Shown here piece after piece: positions 13,201-25,013 of a stretch of 64,000 bases of DNA (position 1 is its first letter; each line of letters begins with the position of its first letter). The notes beneath the pieces were generated by a model that saw only the letters and a program-made list of their open reading frames with translations, was not told the origin of the DNA and did no database searches. Location: the NCBI GenBank assembly GCA_029204225.1, contig CM055099.1:40085192-40149191 (forward strand), in the 5' to 3' direction. Source of the DNA: Diphasiastrum complanatum. Its lineage: Eukaryota; Streptophyta; Lycopodiopsida; Lycopodiales; Lycopodiaceae. The position numbers were made by a program, and so were the translations under genes.

Positions 13201-14416
13201 AAGCCATACATATGCTATACGGGCATAGAATGAAAATGCATATCATCTTTTCCTTTCAATTTTTCTGGTCACAGGTAGTTTGCTTCCTGCAGATTAGCTC
13301 TTTTATTCTATAGTTTAATTTTTTAATTGTAATGGGAATTGAACCATTATTTTTTGGTTTTCTAGGTTTACTATAACAATAGGCGAAATGATTTTACCAG
13401 CATTACGGTTTGATAGTCTCCTTTCACTCTGATAGTGTCACTAATACTATCGATATGGTTGTAAAGATTATTCAAGTTCAGTGCACGTAAGGTTGCAAGT
13501 ATGCACTATATCCACAGTTTCTTTTCCAACATGATGAAGAATTTTTGGAATTCTGCTTCTTTTGTTTTACAGATATTTAGTTGTCATTTGGTGTTTTCTA
13601 CAATAACTAGAAATCTCTCACGCTTAGGCAGCAGTATATGAAAACGTTAGCCAATTCAGGCTTCATATTTTGTGGCCTTTTATCTGTAGTCTTTATCCAC
13701 AATATCATTAAAGGGTTATCATTTATAGACTGATGGACATTGTGCAGGAAAAAGAAATCACAGCAGCAGCAGAAAAGCTTGCAGAATGCCAGAGAACTAT
13801 TCTTGTACTAGGAGAACAATTGAAAGCTCTAACTTCTCCTAAACAATCTCCTGAAGCATCCTTCAGCTCAAAAACAGAATCGGCATCATCTGCAGAGAAA
13901 GTTATACATAGCTTTGAGCCATGTTTATATCAAAGTGAAGAATTGCAAAGCGAGATTGATGTGAGTGGGCCAAGCATGCACTCTGGAGGATTGAAAAGCA
14001 GTCCTGGAACTGGCTGGTCCAGGGGAAATGGATATCAAGAGTTCGATCAACAGTCTCCATGGAGTCCACCCTCTCATATTGTATCTACTTATGCTCCGAG
14101 AGGTCCGCTTGGAAGCCCTTACTGCACAGAGAGGAAATATGTTAGACAAGTAGATCCCGATAAGGAAAGAAATAAGGGGGTTCAACCGCCTGATGAAAGT
14201 GAGTATGTTGAAGCAGAGATCTCTACACCTGCTTCTCCAACCGATGCATATAACTACTCAGGAGGAAAGTCTCCCGCAAGATTTTTGGCGATCAAGAAAA
14301 GAAGCACCAGCAGCCAGGATATATCCAAAGCATCTAATGCTGCACGTCCTGAGAAGAGTGGCAGTTCAGCCTTCAGCAGATTCTTTTCAAGGACAAAGAG
14401 TCAATTAACGCAGTGA
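1233..14416 (+). CDS. Filament-like plant protein (FPP), long coiled-coil protein, 5 exons
   Basis: Proposed exons are 1233-1349, 8326-8506, 8777-11369, 11597-11687 and 13748-14416. All have GT-AG borders and compatible phases, and together encode about 1216 residues. Exon 1 begins MDRRSWPWRKKSSER, the hallmark N-terminus of FPP proteins, which fixes the start. Exon 2 ends in KQHTKVAEEAV and joins exon 3 at GWEKAEAEA, as in the family. Exon 3 is almost wholly heptad-rich coiled coil. It carries the FPP signature LNKELDIRNEER (about 9208-9243) and RRKLPGPAALAQMK (about 9342-9383). Exon 5 starts EKEITAAAEKLAECQRTI, also conserved, and ends in a Ser/Pro-rich basic tail with stop at 14414. FPPs are plant-specific and related to long coiled-coil or matrix-type proteins. 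Some are reported to bind microtubule- or tethering-complex partners, so a scaffold role is likely. The length is at or above the usual size of about 1000-1100 residues. No broken codon was seen. An extra small exon inside the 7-kb first intron cannot be excluded. Confidence 0.88.
4690..4956 (+). pseudogene. Nuclear rDNA fragment: ITS2 and 5' end of 26S rRNA
   Basis: From 4885 the sequence follows the start of plant 26S rRNA, including the hallmark 'ctgagtttaagcatatcac' at about 4916-4934, followed by a diverged 'taaacggagtgaggaaaatgaaa' stretch. The preceding 190 bp look like the 3' part of ITS2 (cgatggagcggctctg, then the GC-rich closing segment). Similarity stops soon after position 4956, so only about 70 bp of 26S is present. 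Several substitutions and small insertions relative to the near-invariant 26S start show that it is a non-functional dispersed copy. Confidence 0.8.
5438..5624. repeat. 93-bp tandem duplication inside the Copia remnant
   Basis: Positions 5438-5530 and 5531-5624 are nearly identical head-to-tail copies, both beginning caataattacagactcc. The second has one extra C in the 'ctacccc' run. High identity suggests a recent slippage or unequal-exchange event. Confidence 0.9.
5693..6907 (+). mobile_element. Solo LTR with CAAAG target duplication
   Basis: The LTR is 1215 bp. It starts TGTTGTAAAG and ends GCTACA, flanked by CAAAG at 5688-5692 and again at 6908-6912. It is clearly homologous in reverse orientation to the LTRs of the element at 47057-50198, and has a candidate AATAAA polyadenylation signal at 5923-5928. 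No internal region remains, so LTR-LTR recombination removed the body. It contains GGCGCC-rich blocks near its start (about 5725-5800) and repeated 'gttggttaagt' blocks (6595-6800). Confidence 0.93.
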
Positions 14417-15647
14417 CTAAGATGTTTTGCATGATCTTGAGGATGGTTGTGAAATCCAAGCCAGGGATTCAACATAAGCCATAATTAGCCAAAGAGTATG
14501 TTTATATCTGATCAAATTCATCATCATTCATCATTTCAATAGAATTTTAGCGCATTGGTTATAGTTACGGACGTTAAAACTTATACTACACAGTCAGCGA
14601 GGAAAATTGAAAGTTGGCAGCTCAACAACTGTCTGCTGGGCACACTCTCTGATCAGTCTATGGTCTTAAATCTACAAAAAGATTTTGGTGATGAGCTTAT
14701 GGTCTTCAAACCAATCTCGGTTGCTCTAACACGAGCTGCTGAAGGATTCAACAAGGTATGAAGGTCTTCTGTGTTTTGTGAAGATTCTCAGCAGCTTCAC
14801 CAATTTCTTCTATGATACTAAAGTATTATTTCAGTGCTCGATGCAGTCACTCTACAATTTGGAAGCAAAAGAATGCAGCTTGTCTCTACAGTATCAAACT
14901 TGGAATTTAGAAAAAAAAACTACTTTAATTGCTGCACAGTGGCTGTTGCAAACGACACTCTCATCCCTAATGCTGTTAGCTGCTGGCTCCACTCTCCTGC
15001 TTTTGGCTTCAGATTGGGTGATTAGTTTGTAGTTTTTGTCCCAGTACTTGTTACAGATTATTTGACATCCAAAACATTATAAAAAACATCTGATGGGGTG
15101 ACAAGTTTGCAAGTGTTCGTTCTTGATTTCAAAATGTGAGTGATCTCAGTCCTCAATGATCTTAGAAGTGGGGTCCTTGTTGATGGAAATCTGCTCTTCA
15201 TAGATGGTAGATACAAAGCTAATGGCTACTATATCCAGTGCTGCTAGGCACAAAACTGGTGACAATTACTTGTGAGCTATATCAGTTCTTATGCAATGGA
15301 AACATAGATTGATTGGCAAATATTACAAGTTTGAAGCAAAGTTCAAAAAGTATGTAATGATTCTCAAAAAGATGGAATATGCAAGGTTTTGAAAAGAGGA
15401 AGCTCCTTGAGAACTAGAACTACCTTCATTTCAATGTTAAGTATAGTAGTCAATGTAGCCCGACTTCATCAACATCGAAGTCATCGACTTTGACCTCTCA
15501 AATGCATATATATCCATCAACCGCTAATCAGTTTTAGTATGAAGCGGCTTTCACAAATGCAGTATAGGAGAAATTATATGTGTGAAGTATTCAACAATGG
15601 TTGATGGTATTTCAAAAATCCAGACATTATGGATATCACATACCCAA

Positions 15648-15733
15648 ATTATCTACATGCAATTGAAATTCTAATGTGTGTTGTGCAAAAGTAGATTATC
15701 TACATGCAATTGAAAATCTAATGTGTGTTGTGC
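15648..15733. repeat. 47-bp tandem duplication
   Basis: The block beginning attatctacatgcaattg at 15648 is repeated from 15695, with one or two differences (gaaatt versus gaaaat). The unit includes 'ctaatgtgtgttgtgc'. Confidence 0.85.
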
Positions 15734-16039
15734 TTGAATTTCTCATTAAAATAAGAGGCTTTACACTAGATCCTATATTTCTACCAATGTTGCTAACTTG
15801 TATCATTCCTTCAAAGTTTCATTTCTATATTATCAATTGAATAAAGCAAGACATGTGAAACATATCTTGCTCATTATACATCTATAAACTTCCAACTTGA
15901 GTGTATGAGTCACTTCATGCTAAGTGCCTCTTCCAAACTACTTGTCACTTAGGCAGGTGACCTATATAGACATTTTGTTAAAGCTTTGAAAATACAAATG
16001 AACTCGGTTTTGTTATGTTGCAAGCCTTACTAATTTTTA

Positions 16040-16116
16040 TATTGTTCATACCAATAACCATTGTTTACAAGTACTTATTGAGTACTTGTAAACAATGGTT
16101 ATTGGTATGAACAATA
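16040..16116. repeat. Perfect inverted repeat, 36-bp arms, 5-bp loop
   Basis: The left arm 16040-16075 and right arm 16081-16116 are exact reverse complements around the loop tattg. The region is non-coding. It could be a MITE core, a small-RNA hairpin precursor or a fold-back formed by a replication error. Confidence 0.93.
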
Positions 16117-17969
16117 ACCATATTTTTATATGGTTATCTTGCTCATTATTTTTATATTGAGTCAACTACTTAACGGGCTTTGATTATCTGCTTAAAAGCA
16201 TGTATCACAATATTGTACTCCTGATGAGTACAAGAAAAGAAGGCCAAAAGGATAGGCTAAGAGTACAACTTTTTGTTGGATCATCCTTTCCAACAATCAA
16301 AAGGACAACTCTCAAAAAAATGGATGGCAAATTGGCCATTTTTGTTATCAAATTTACCAAAAGGATAGCCATTGGGCTATTCTTTTGTCACTAATTTTTT
16401 TCAAAGTATGACCAGTTTCATCCTTTTACAAACATTAACCTTAGGATGGACGTCCTTGAACCTTTTTTTTTCACTAATTTTTCAAAAAAATGATGGCCAT
16501 GGGGCTATCCTTTCACAAAAAGTAGCAAAACAATGGTCTTTTTTGGCATAAAAGTCCAAAGCTATCCCTATGATCGTCCTTATTGCATGATAAAAAAAAA
16601 AAAAAAAAGTCCCTTCTTTTGTATTTGAAAAAAGGACTTCCTTCCTCATTGTTCTCTCTCCTTTTTTTTTATTGGCAAAAATGACGATAATGAAGATCAC
16701 GACCATGATCATGAAGGTGATAGTTATGAAGTGAGATGATGATAATAATGCTGACCAACTTCTAAAGTCTTCTAGTTTATAGACATCCAATCAAATTGCA
16801 CCTCTCCAAAATTCCTAGATTTGAGGAGATAGATGCTGACTTTTAGAAACTTTACAAGTGAACTTATTTACTCTTGAGATTTGGTACTAGCCTACCTAGG
16901 TCTATCCTTCAGCAAATCTAAAGATCTCTCTCCATATACAGCCTTTTTGGGTGCTGTAAAGTTGTGTACATGGGCACCCTACCTAGCAGATCGTCCCTGT
17001 ATCGGACCATATCAAAAGTTGACAATTTGGGATGCTGAATTTTTTGTCCTGAGCGAAGCATATTCTGGTGACAGATCCACATAAAGATGATAAAGCTTTA
17101 TCATCGGTACAGTAGTATAGTAACAAATAACACAATGACAATAACAAAACTGGAGATGGCGCTAATCGTCCCTGCTATTCAAATTTTTTAGTGTTCCCAA
17201 CTATTGGGAGGGAATATTTCAACATTTTGAAAATTATAAAACTATGGCTAAACACCAGTGAAGTTTGATGTGACTAAACTAAGGTGCATTCATTTACATG
17301 GAAAGTAGTGTGGGGAGATGCGTAAAGAAGTTAGAAAATGATATTATAATTACTATATAGTTATTTTTCTCTCTCCTACATGGCATTTCTTATAAGGCCC
17401 TCTTTGGGCCCATATTTTCTCTAATGGGACTTCTACCTTGAATCAACACAATACTCAGGATTCCATGCAGACCAACAAACAACTATTTATTCAATCTAAA
17501 AAAGAAAACATTCACACTCTTCTTAGACATGTTTTTATTGCAGATTCAAATTAGAGTTGCCCGCCTTCTACGGACAGAGGAAAGAATGTTTTAAACACTT
17601 TGAACAACGAAGTAGGAAATTTGATTGTTAAAGATCTGACTTTGTAGAACTTCAATATTAACACACAATTAGTGAGGCCAAAAGAGCATGTCATTACATA
17701 CGCAGTTCAAAGAATGGACTCAACTTACCCTACAACAAAAGAAACAGAACAACATCTTGGCCAAGATTATAGGAAATTCATGGCGAGGTCCAAAGATTGT
17801 AGAGCCTCCACACCTGGTTTTTGAGAACGTTAACCTCAGTCATACAGTTGTGCAACATGTTGTCCTAGAAATCATGCTACAACCTACATTGTTTAGCCCA
17901 AATAGTTGTGACAACAACTTAAAAGCTTCCATGGAAAAGACAAGACTCCAAAATCTGAATGTTTAAAGA

Positions 17970-19418
17970 GATACTTGTATCTCCTAGTCCACCAGAAAGC
18001 GCATCATCTGATTCTGAACCTTAAAAGTTTAGAACCTGCTCTAAGGGAGATAAGCAAAATAGGGAGAGCAGGGATAAGGCAACTTATTTTGATGAGCTTT
18101 CCTATGAGATCCTGCCCACTAGTAATCCTGCTCACACCTCTCATTTATGGAGCCCTCCTACAAAAATGAGACAAAATCAATTCAGTAGAGTGCCCACACG
18201 CAACTCGCTAAAAGCATTGGCAAGAGCAAATGGAAGGGATACTCACGCAGTGTCTATAGCTATGGAGCAATAATGGATCATTCTTTCAGGTCGCTCATCT
18301 CTCTCATATTTTGTATTTCTAGTAGACACACACTAATCCCCTTCTTCTTTTTGTTTTCCCTATGAACGTGATCACTTGGAATGCTAGAGGGCTCAACTCC
18401 CCTATCCGTGTCGTACTTTGCTCTTTAATTACCTCTTGACTCTTCACCACTCCAACCTGGTGATTTGCCTACATGAAACTTCTCCTCTCCATGCGGGAGC
18501 TTACCTTTTGGACTGGTGGTAGCTCCATTTCACCTTTGGAATCTTTGTGGCTTTCTAAAGCGATTACCATTAATTCTAAGCCGCTGGCTATGATTGAAAA
18601 TGGACTTTGCTGAAGTTTAACTCTTAAAGGTCTTGTCACATGAAACCATATCATGAATTCTATCTACTATCTCAGCCTTTCCCATCGCAAAGCTAAACTT
18701 GGCCTTTCCTCCCGTGAAACTAACTTCCTCCCTTTTGCCTTCTCCTGTGGTGACCTTGGCCCTTTGTCTAATTCCATGTCTACTGATGACTGCAATAGTA
18801 AATGGCTATTTAAGGCCCTCGACAAGTCGGGCAAAATTTCCTATTCCGATGTTTTTTCTGCCACCAAAGAACCCAACTTCACCTTCTCATTATACATTTC
18901 TAAGTGGAAAGTTTCTGATCCCCCCCACCTTTGGAAAACTAGATTTCGGCGCACTTACAAAATCACAACTGGCAAGCTTAGAGTCTTCTCTACTAGGATA
19001 CTGCATCTCTCTTCCTGTCCGCGCCAACTACAGAGGTGATGTGTTGCATGTCTGCTCTAAATGCAAAACATTAGAAGAGGATGTGATTCATTTGTTCTTT
19101 CATTGTTATGCTCCACTATGGAAGTCGGTGGCTGACCTCTTTATTGCACGCATTCATGTCAAATTCAGGAGATTTAGCCACATAGATCTATTACTAAATG
19201 ATATCACTTTTGTCAATGCAATGCCTCTTCACCCAAAAGGGCTTCCAGTGGAGATGACGTTGAGAGCCGAGTCTGAGAGCATGAGAATTACTAGTGCTAG
19301 TCTAAGTTGCATATTTTGTGAGCCCCATGGTAATTCCCAAAAGATGAAAAACCATGTGGGAGCTAGTAACTTGGGCCCTCCCAAACTTGAGATGTATTTT
19401 CAAGAAAGGGCCTCCTAA
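17970..19418 (+). pseudogene. L1-type LINE remnant with reverse transcriptase deleted
   Basis: About 18090-18272 reads as a Ser/Asn-rich ORF1 C-terminus ending ARANGRDTHAVSIAMEQ then stop. At 18362 a new frame starts MNVITWNARGLNSPIR, the typical beginning of the ORF2 endonuclease. Only about 80 bases of this are kept. From about 18650 to 19200 the sequence matches the C-terminal zf-RVT region of plant LINEs, with CSKCKTLEEDVIHLFFHC at about 19052-19105, spread over two frames. The central endonuclease and reverse transcriptase (several kb in an intact element) are missing. The element is dead. Confidence 0.72.
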
Positions 19419-19420
19419 TA

Positions 19421-20207
19421 ATGTTTAAGTTAAGAGATGGAACTCAAAATTTTATAGAATGGGATTCACCTACTTGTTAAGAGGTAGAACTCAAAAGCCT
19501 ATAGAATGGAGCTAGCTAGCTTAACACTATAAGGGAAGGCCTCCTCCATGAGTTCCATAGCATGTGTTTATGTAATCAATGCCTTTTGGCAATGTATTAG
19601 GGTCATTAATCTCTGGAACATTTCGTTAGATAGGAATAGTAGAGAACTTGGGATTGGTGATTTTATCATAACCCCTCTACTCCTTTTTAAAGAGGCTGAT
19701 AAACTTTTGCTTCTTTAAGATTTGCTTTTATTATGTATTTTGTAGAGAGTCTATAATCTATGGTCAGATTTTTTTTTGAGAAAAAAAAAATCGAACAATC
19801 TAGATGTTGCGGATTGTTGAAGAATATTCAATGGAATCCAACTCATAATCCAATTTGTCTTCTCAAAATTTTCTAGAGCATGAATTTGAGAAGAAATCTC
19901 TTCTATTCTTTTGGCCTATTAGGAACTCATGAGCCCATAAAGAAATCCCTACAAACTTATTATGTCTTGTAACAAGGCCCAAAGCAATTTAAATCCCATA
20001 AAAAAGTGAAGTAGTGAGGCCCATAACAAATTTCAGCCATACAAAGAGGTGCCAAACTTTATTCTTGAGAAGGATCCTCTTAATGACCTTCACACCTACT
20101 TCAATTGCGGGGGGGGGGGGGGGGGGGGGGGGGGGGATGGGGTCGCCCTCTATGGGCATTCTGCCCAATAGAATGCCCCAAGACGGCGTCCACTCGAGCA
20201 GGGGGGA
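19421..20207. other. Non-coding stretch left of the Ty3 element, with G28 run
   Basis: No gene is seen. The run of 28 G residues is at 20109-20136. It is followed by a GC-rich block containing gggcattctgccc and ggcgtcc motifs (20145-20195). These motifs recur just right of the Ty3 element at 25930-25955, so the element appears to lie in or between copies of another repeat. Confidence 0.6.
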
Positions 20208-21125
20208 TGTTGTAAAGCTGACTCAGGTGCACCTAGTGTGCCCTGTAAGACTCTAAGGGGTGACGCTCCCTAAGGTCCCAGAGCAAGTTAGAACGTCAAG
20301 GACTGAGCCTCCGACCTGTGGTGAGCCAGTTAAGTAGTCACAAGTCATGAGCTAGCTCTGGAGCTCGAGTCATGGCCTAGTCAGGAAGCAAGTTGATTAT
20401 GCCGCCCGGACGGCTCCCGGGACCCATGTCCGGGAGCCAGACTAATTCTGCCAGGCTTGCCAGGCTTAATCAGCAAAATAAAAACTAAGTCCCAAAAAGC
20501 GTGCTTTACCAGAAAGCACTATGTTTCAGAACAGAGGGAGTGCTCCGAATCACAGCAGAACTATAGGGGGAGTCCGGCAGACATAAACTTAGGCAACTCA
20601 ACCAGCGCCAGGAATCCAGTCGCCAGGTCTCAACTCCCTCTACCAGCACGAGCCAAGCACAATGCCCAACACGTGTTGGTGGCCCCGAGACCAGTCAGTC
20701 TATGTATGAATGTAAACTCTTCCAAATCTAATAAAGTTGATCCTTGGGGATGATTACCATTTCGGTTTCGCCTTCGGGACTGGTCCAAGTGGAAGGACCC
20801 TTACTACAACCTTTTTGCATCACCGGCGCCTAAGGGTCCCTGTCATCAACATGGGGCTCGCCGCCATGCCAATTGGTCAGTTTGGTGACCACTATGCCTT
20901 GGGTTTCATGTGTGGCTTGTCTTTGCCTTTGGTTACCTTTTGGGGACGGATTCTGAGTTGGCTTTCGGGTTGGTTGGGATTCTAGTTTTCTTAAGTCTGA
21001 ATGGTTAAGCTTGTTACTTGTCTGAGTTGACTTTTACGTCAGTGCATGATGGATGAATGTTAGACTTAAGCGTGTGTTGGGAAAACCGCTCAAGTCCCAG
21101 CGCCCTTTGAGGCGTCGGCGCAACA
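20208..21125 (+). repeat. 5' LTR of the Ty3 element (918 bp)
   Basis: It begins TGTTGTAAAGCTGACTC and ends GGCGCAACA. A candidate polyadenylation signal AATAAA lies at 20730-20735, inside a segment that is absent from the 3' LTR. Confidence 0.93.
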
Positions 21126-21127
21126 TG

Positions 21128-21140
21128 TGGTATCAGAGCC
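21128..21140 (+). other. Primer-binding site for initiator tRNA-Met
   Basis: TGGTATCAGAGCC, three bases after the 5' LTR, is the usual plant site complementary to the 3' end of tRNA-iMet. Confidence 0.9.
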
Positions 21141-21215
21141 AGCTAGCCAGTCAGCTACTCAAGTCTCACAGGGATGGCCACGTTTTGGGATTTGTCAGGA
21201 CAACCGTTGCGCAAG

Positions 21216-21583
21216 GTGCTGCCCATAGTGTAAGCACGGGTGCGTCCACGGTCGGGGTGGTCGGCATAATGGGGGACTTGATGAGTCAAAGTGCTGCCCT
21301 TGAGGTGTAAGCACGGTCAATTCTCGCGGTTTGGGCCTGGCGCTGTCTGCAAAGTGCTGCCTAGGTAGGTGAAAGCACGGTATGTACCTTGTGGGGTGCG
21401 GGGCGACATATTCGAATGGTACGGGTTAACCATTGATACAGAGATGGTGCTCGAATTCAGGTGTAAAGCACGGGTAGTTAGCTGCCGGTGCGGGATAGCT
21501 GCCGATCGTTTAGCTATAAGGGCTATCGACCAAAAAGTGGTGGGGCGTGACTGAGGCAATGTGCTGCTTAATGGTGAAAGCAC
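21216..21583 (+). repeat. Array of five GTGCT...AGCAC stem-loops in the Ty3 leader
   Basis: GTGCT/AGCAC pairs occur at 21216/21233, 21291/21310, 21354/21374, 21447/21467 and 21561/21579. Four of the five have gtgctgcc or gtgctgc on the left arm, and all have agcacgg on the right, with loops of about 12-16 nt, usually containing 'ggtg(t/a)aa'. Spacers between units are 60-115 bp and not obviously related. One copy of the same module sits in the leader of the minus-strand element (48883-48904). Confidence 0.8.
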
Positions 21584-21821
21584 GGATGGTTGGATGGATG
21601 TTTCCCTGTGGGCTAATTCTGTGATAGATTTGTGTGGGTGCGGCTAGGCAAAGGTCCTACGTCCGGTCTCAAGGGGAATGTGATTTGAGAGGGATCCTCT
21701 GTTTAGCTTTGGTTGGTATGTTCGTTTGTGGTGTGCTTGTCTGGACCTGAATTATCCCTGACTACTTGTTTTGATCCAGGTGATCTAATCTAGTTGGGAG
21801 TTGTGAGAGGAGCTTACATTT

Positions 21822-24768
21822 ATGAGTGGACGACACACAAGTATGGAAAGGAACTTCCATGGGGCAACCCCCAAGACTGGTTCAAGATTGTTATTCTTAT
21901 CAGGAAAGATCGCGGGGAGGAAGTCAGATTTCATGATCGACTCCAAAGCTTCACATAACTATATCTCAAGGAGCGTAGTGGAACAATTCAGCTTGCCGAC
22001 CAGGAATGTTACATCTACTCTCAAGGTAGAAACAACAAAGGGAGCACTAGATGCAGACAAAGCGACATTGAACATCCCGGTGCAGATTGGAAGATGGAAG
22101 GCTAAACTTAGCTTCGTGATTTTAGAGATGGATGCCTTCGATGTGATTTTGGGCCTCCCTTGGTTAAATGAATACTGTATCGCAGTTTTGGGTAGGAGCT
22201 CAAACTTGTCCTCTTGGCAAAAGCCCTGCCCAAAGAAAATGCTAAGGATACCGATATTGAACAAAATCTGGTTGCAGCATTAGCGATGAAAAGAATGGCG
22301 AAAGGGAAAAGGTCAAAGTGCTTTCTTTACATCTGCCGAGAAGTCCCAGAAGGGAAAAGCGTGCGACAAGAAAACTTGCCAAAAGAAGTGGCAGATCTGC
22401 TAGAAGAATTTAGCGATGTGTTTCCGGAGGAACTCCCAGCTAAGCTACCTCCTCGAAGACCAGTGGACCATAAAATTGTGTTGGTATCAGGAACGGAGCC
22501 AACTTCACGAGCACCCTACAAAATGTCACAAGAGGAGTTGGCGGAACTGAAACGACAACTTGGTGAATTGATAGACAAAGGTTTTATTAAACCTAGTGCT
22601 TCACCTTTTGGAGCCCCAGTGTTGTTCATGGAAAAGGCGGACAAAACTCTTCGAATGTGTGTGGATTATTGCATGCTTAACAAGAGTACCATCAAGAACA
22701 AGTACCCCATGCCTAGAATTGATGACCTATTCGACCAACTCAAACATGCCAAATACTTTAGCCGAATAGATCTCAGATCTAGATATCACCAAATTCGAAT
22801 AGCTAAAGGTGATGAGCACAAAACGGCGTTTCGAATGTGGTACGGGAGTCACGAGTTCCTAGTGATGCCATTCGGTCTAACAAACGCACTAGCCACTTTT
22901 TGCACGTTGATGAACAATATTTTTTAAGACTGTCTAGATGAATTTGTCATTGTGTACATCGATGACATATTAGTATTTAGCCGGAGCCTTAAAGATCACA
23001 TTAAACATTTAAGGAAAGTTCTCCAACGACTGAGGAGGAAGAATGGATCCTAAGAAGATCAAGGCTATCTTGGATTGGCTAGCACCTAAAACTGTTCATG
23101 GCATCAAATCCTTTGTGGGGCTATGTAATTTTTACAGGAGATTCATTGAGGCATTTAGCAAAATTGTGGCACCGTTGTTGGAGCAGACAAAGACTCATCT
23201 CAAAATGACATGGACACAGAAATGTGAAGCAGTGTTCCAAGAACTAAAGTGACGTATCACTCAAGAACCCATTCTTGCCCTACCGGACTTTAGCAAACCA
23301 TTTGAAATACATACATATGCGTCAAACTTTGCTATTGGGGCCGTGTTCATGTAAGAGGGAAAACCAGTTGCATATTTTTCAAAGAAATTAAGTGATGTAG
23401 AATGACGATGGCCAACTCACAAAAAAGAAATGGTTGCAGTCGTACAAGCAGTGGAGCATTGGAGACATTATGTGGCAGGAAAGCCCTTTAAGGCGTTCAC
23501 TGACAACGTATCACTTAAGTACTTTTCATCCCAAGGTATGCTCATGCCAAAGTAGATGCGATGGCAAAACTTTCTCTCGAAATTTAATATAGACATTCTA
23601 CATACGGCGGGAAAGAATAATGTGGTAGCAGATGCACTCAGTAGATAGGAGCACTTGATGGCGACGGTTTCAACCCAAGCGACCGGTCTACTTCAAGAAA
23701 TCAAATAGACCTATGGTGTAGATACGTTGGCTAAGAAACTAATGATCAAATTCCAGTTGGGAAAGTCTTGTAAACATTTCACTTGGAAAGACCAAATGGT
23801 TGTTTATAAACAACGCAGAGTATATGTTCCAGACAACATCAACTTGAAAAAGAAAATCTTGAGGGAGCATCATGACGTACTAGCCGCCGGACATCCAGGG
23901 GTGAATCGCATGTATGAACTCCTCAAGAGAGGCATCTATTGGCCAGATATGTGGGCAGACGTTGAATCCTATGTGCAAACATGTCCTACATGTCAACAAG
24001 TGAAGGTGGAACCGCTAGCCCCAGCAGGACTACTCCAGCCATTACCAGTACCAGCATACCCTTGGGACTTAGTGAGCATGGATTTTATTGTTCAACTACC
24101 ACGTTGCCAGGGTTTCGACTCAATTTATGTGGTGGTTGACCGTTTTTCAAAACAAGCTCACCTTGTACCAACTAAAAGTTCAGTGACAGCTGAAGAAGTG
24201 GCGAGGTTATTTTTCAAATGTGTCTTCAAATACCATGGCCTACCTAGAACGATTATTTCTGACCGAGACAGCAAGTTTGTCGGAAAGTTTTGGACTTGCT
24301 TATTTCACCTCGTGGGAACTGGACTGAATTTCAGCACTGCATATCACTCTCAAACAGATGGGCAAACGGAACGAGTCAATCGACATATTGAACGATATTT
24401 ACAAAATTATGTCGCTTGGGACCAATCCGATTGGGTCAACTACTTGGATATTCTCGAGTTTGCACATAACAACCACGTGAACAGATCTACTGGATGGGCA
24501 CCGTCACCCACCAACGACACTTGATGATACAAAGAGGCAGCTTGTACCAGAACAAATATTGACACATAGAAAGTGAACTGGTATGCAACGTGAATATCTA
24601 GTGAAGTGGCTACGGGCTCCACTCATTGAGGCTTCTTGGGAGTACGAAGACAAACTTAAGGAGGGAGCCCCTAAAGTACTTGCAGATTATCTGCAGAAGA
24701 ATCAACGCAATAGCCGTTTTCCCAGATCGGCACACAAAGCACTACCTGGCGGCATGTCTCCTGCATAA
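21822..24768 (+). pseudogene. Ty3 pol remnant: protease, RT, RNase H, integrase, chromodomain
   Basis: The protease region (21822-22190) has FMIDSKASHNYIS, where Gly of the active-site DSGA is Lys, so it should be inactive. Reverse transcriptase (22390-23010) keeps [16 protein letters not shown] and the catalytic [10 protein letters not shown], with a TAA at 22925 just before it. About 40 residues are deleted near 23040. RNase H (about 23270-23650) has several stops. Integrase (23727-24524) is one open frame with an HHCC zinc motif (CPTCQQVK) and DDE landmarks SMDFIVQLP, IISDRDSKF and TDGQTERVN. A chromodomain follows at 24583-24660 (REYLVKW...EASWEYEDKL) after a frame break. Chromodomains target such elements to heterochromatin. 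Confidence 0.88.
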
Positions 24769-25013
24769 ACACTCATGGCCAATTCTGAAGTTCAAGGAAC
24801 TTCCAGGTATCTTTCTTAAGTTTGTCAATAAATCACTTGCAGCTTTACACAGGTTTTACGTAAGTGAACTTTATCTACACTTTTCCTGTGCTACTGCCAA
24901 TGTATCTTTTTAATTCAAAAAGTTGTTAAGGCCGGTGAATTGAGCCCGTGCCATACGTCCTAGGTCTAGTTTGGCCCTGATGAGGACATCAGCTTTTTCA
25001 AACGAGGGGAGGA

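Larger units (their letters stand above)
14417..17969. other. Intergenic region downstream of the FPP gene
   Basis: The first few hundred bases are presumably the FPP 3' UTR. No further gene was recognised. The region holds a 47-bp tandem duplication, a perfect hairpin, and a low-complexity AT-rich stretch with A- and T-runs (16300-16700). A short frame at 17688-17963 without recognised domain may belong to the LINE just downstream. Confidence 0.55.

Noticed and set aside
16560-16700. A- and T-rich tract as a LINE poly-A tail
   Set aside because: No LINE sequence ends there in the right orientation and no target duplication is evident.
21216-21583. GTGCT/AGCAC array as a CRISPR
   Set aside because: Units are irregularly spaced (63-114 bp), lie inside a plant retrotransposon leader and there are no cas genes; this is a eukaryotic sequence.
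24980-25000. CTGATGAG motif near the Ty3 3' LTR (also in the 47-50 kb element) as a hammerhead ribozyme core
   Set aside because: The required GAAA segment and helix II are not at the right spacing; the motif folds as a simple ctgatg/catcag hairpin instead.
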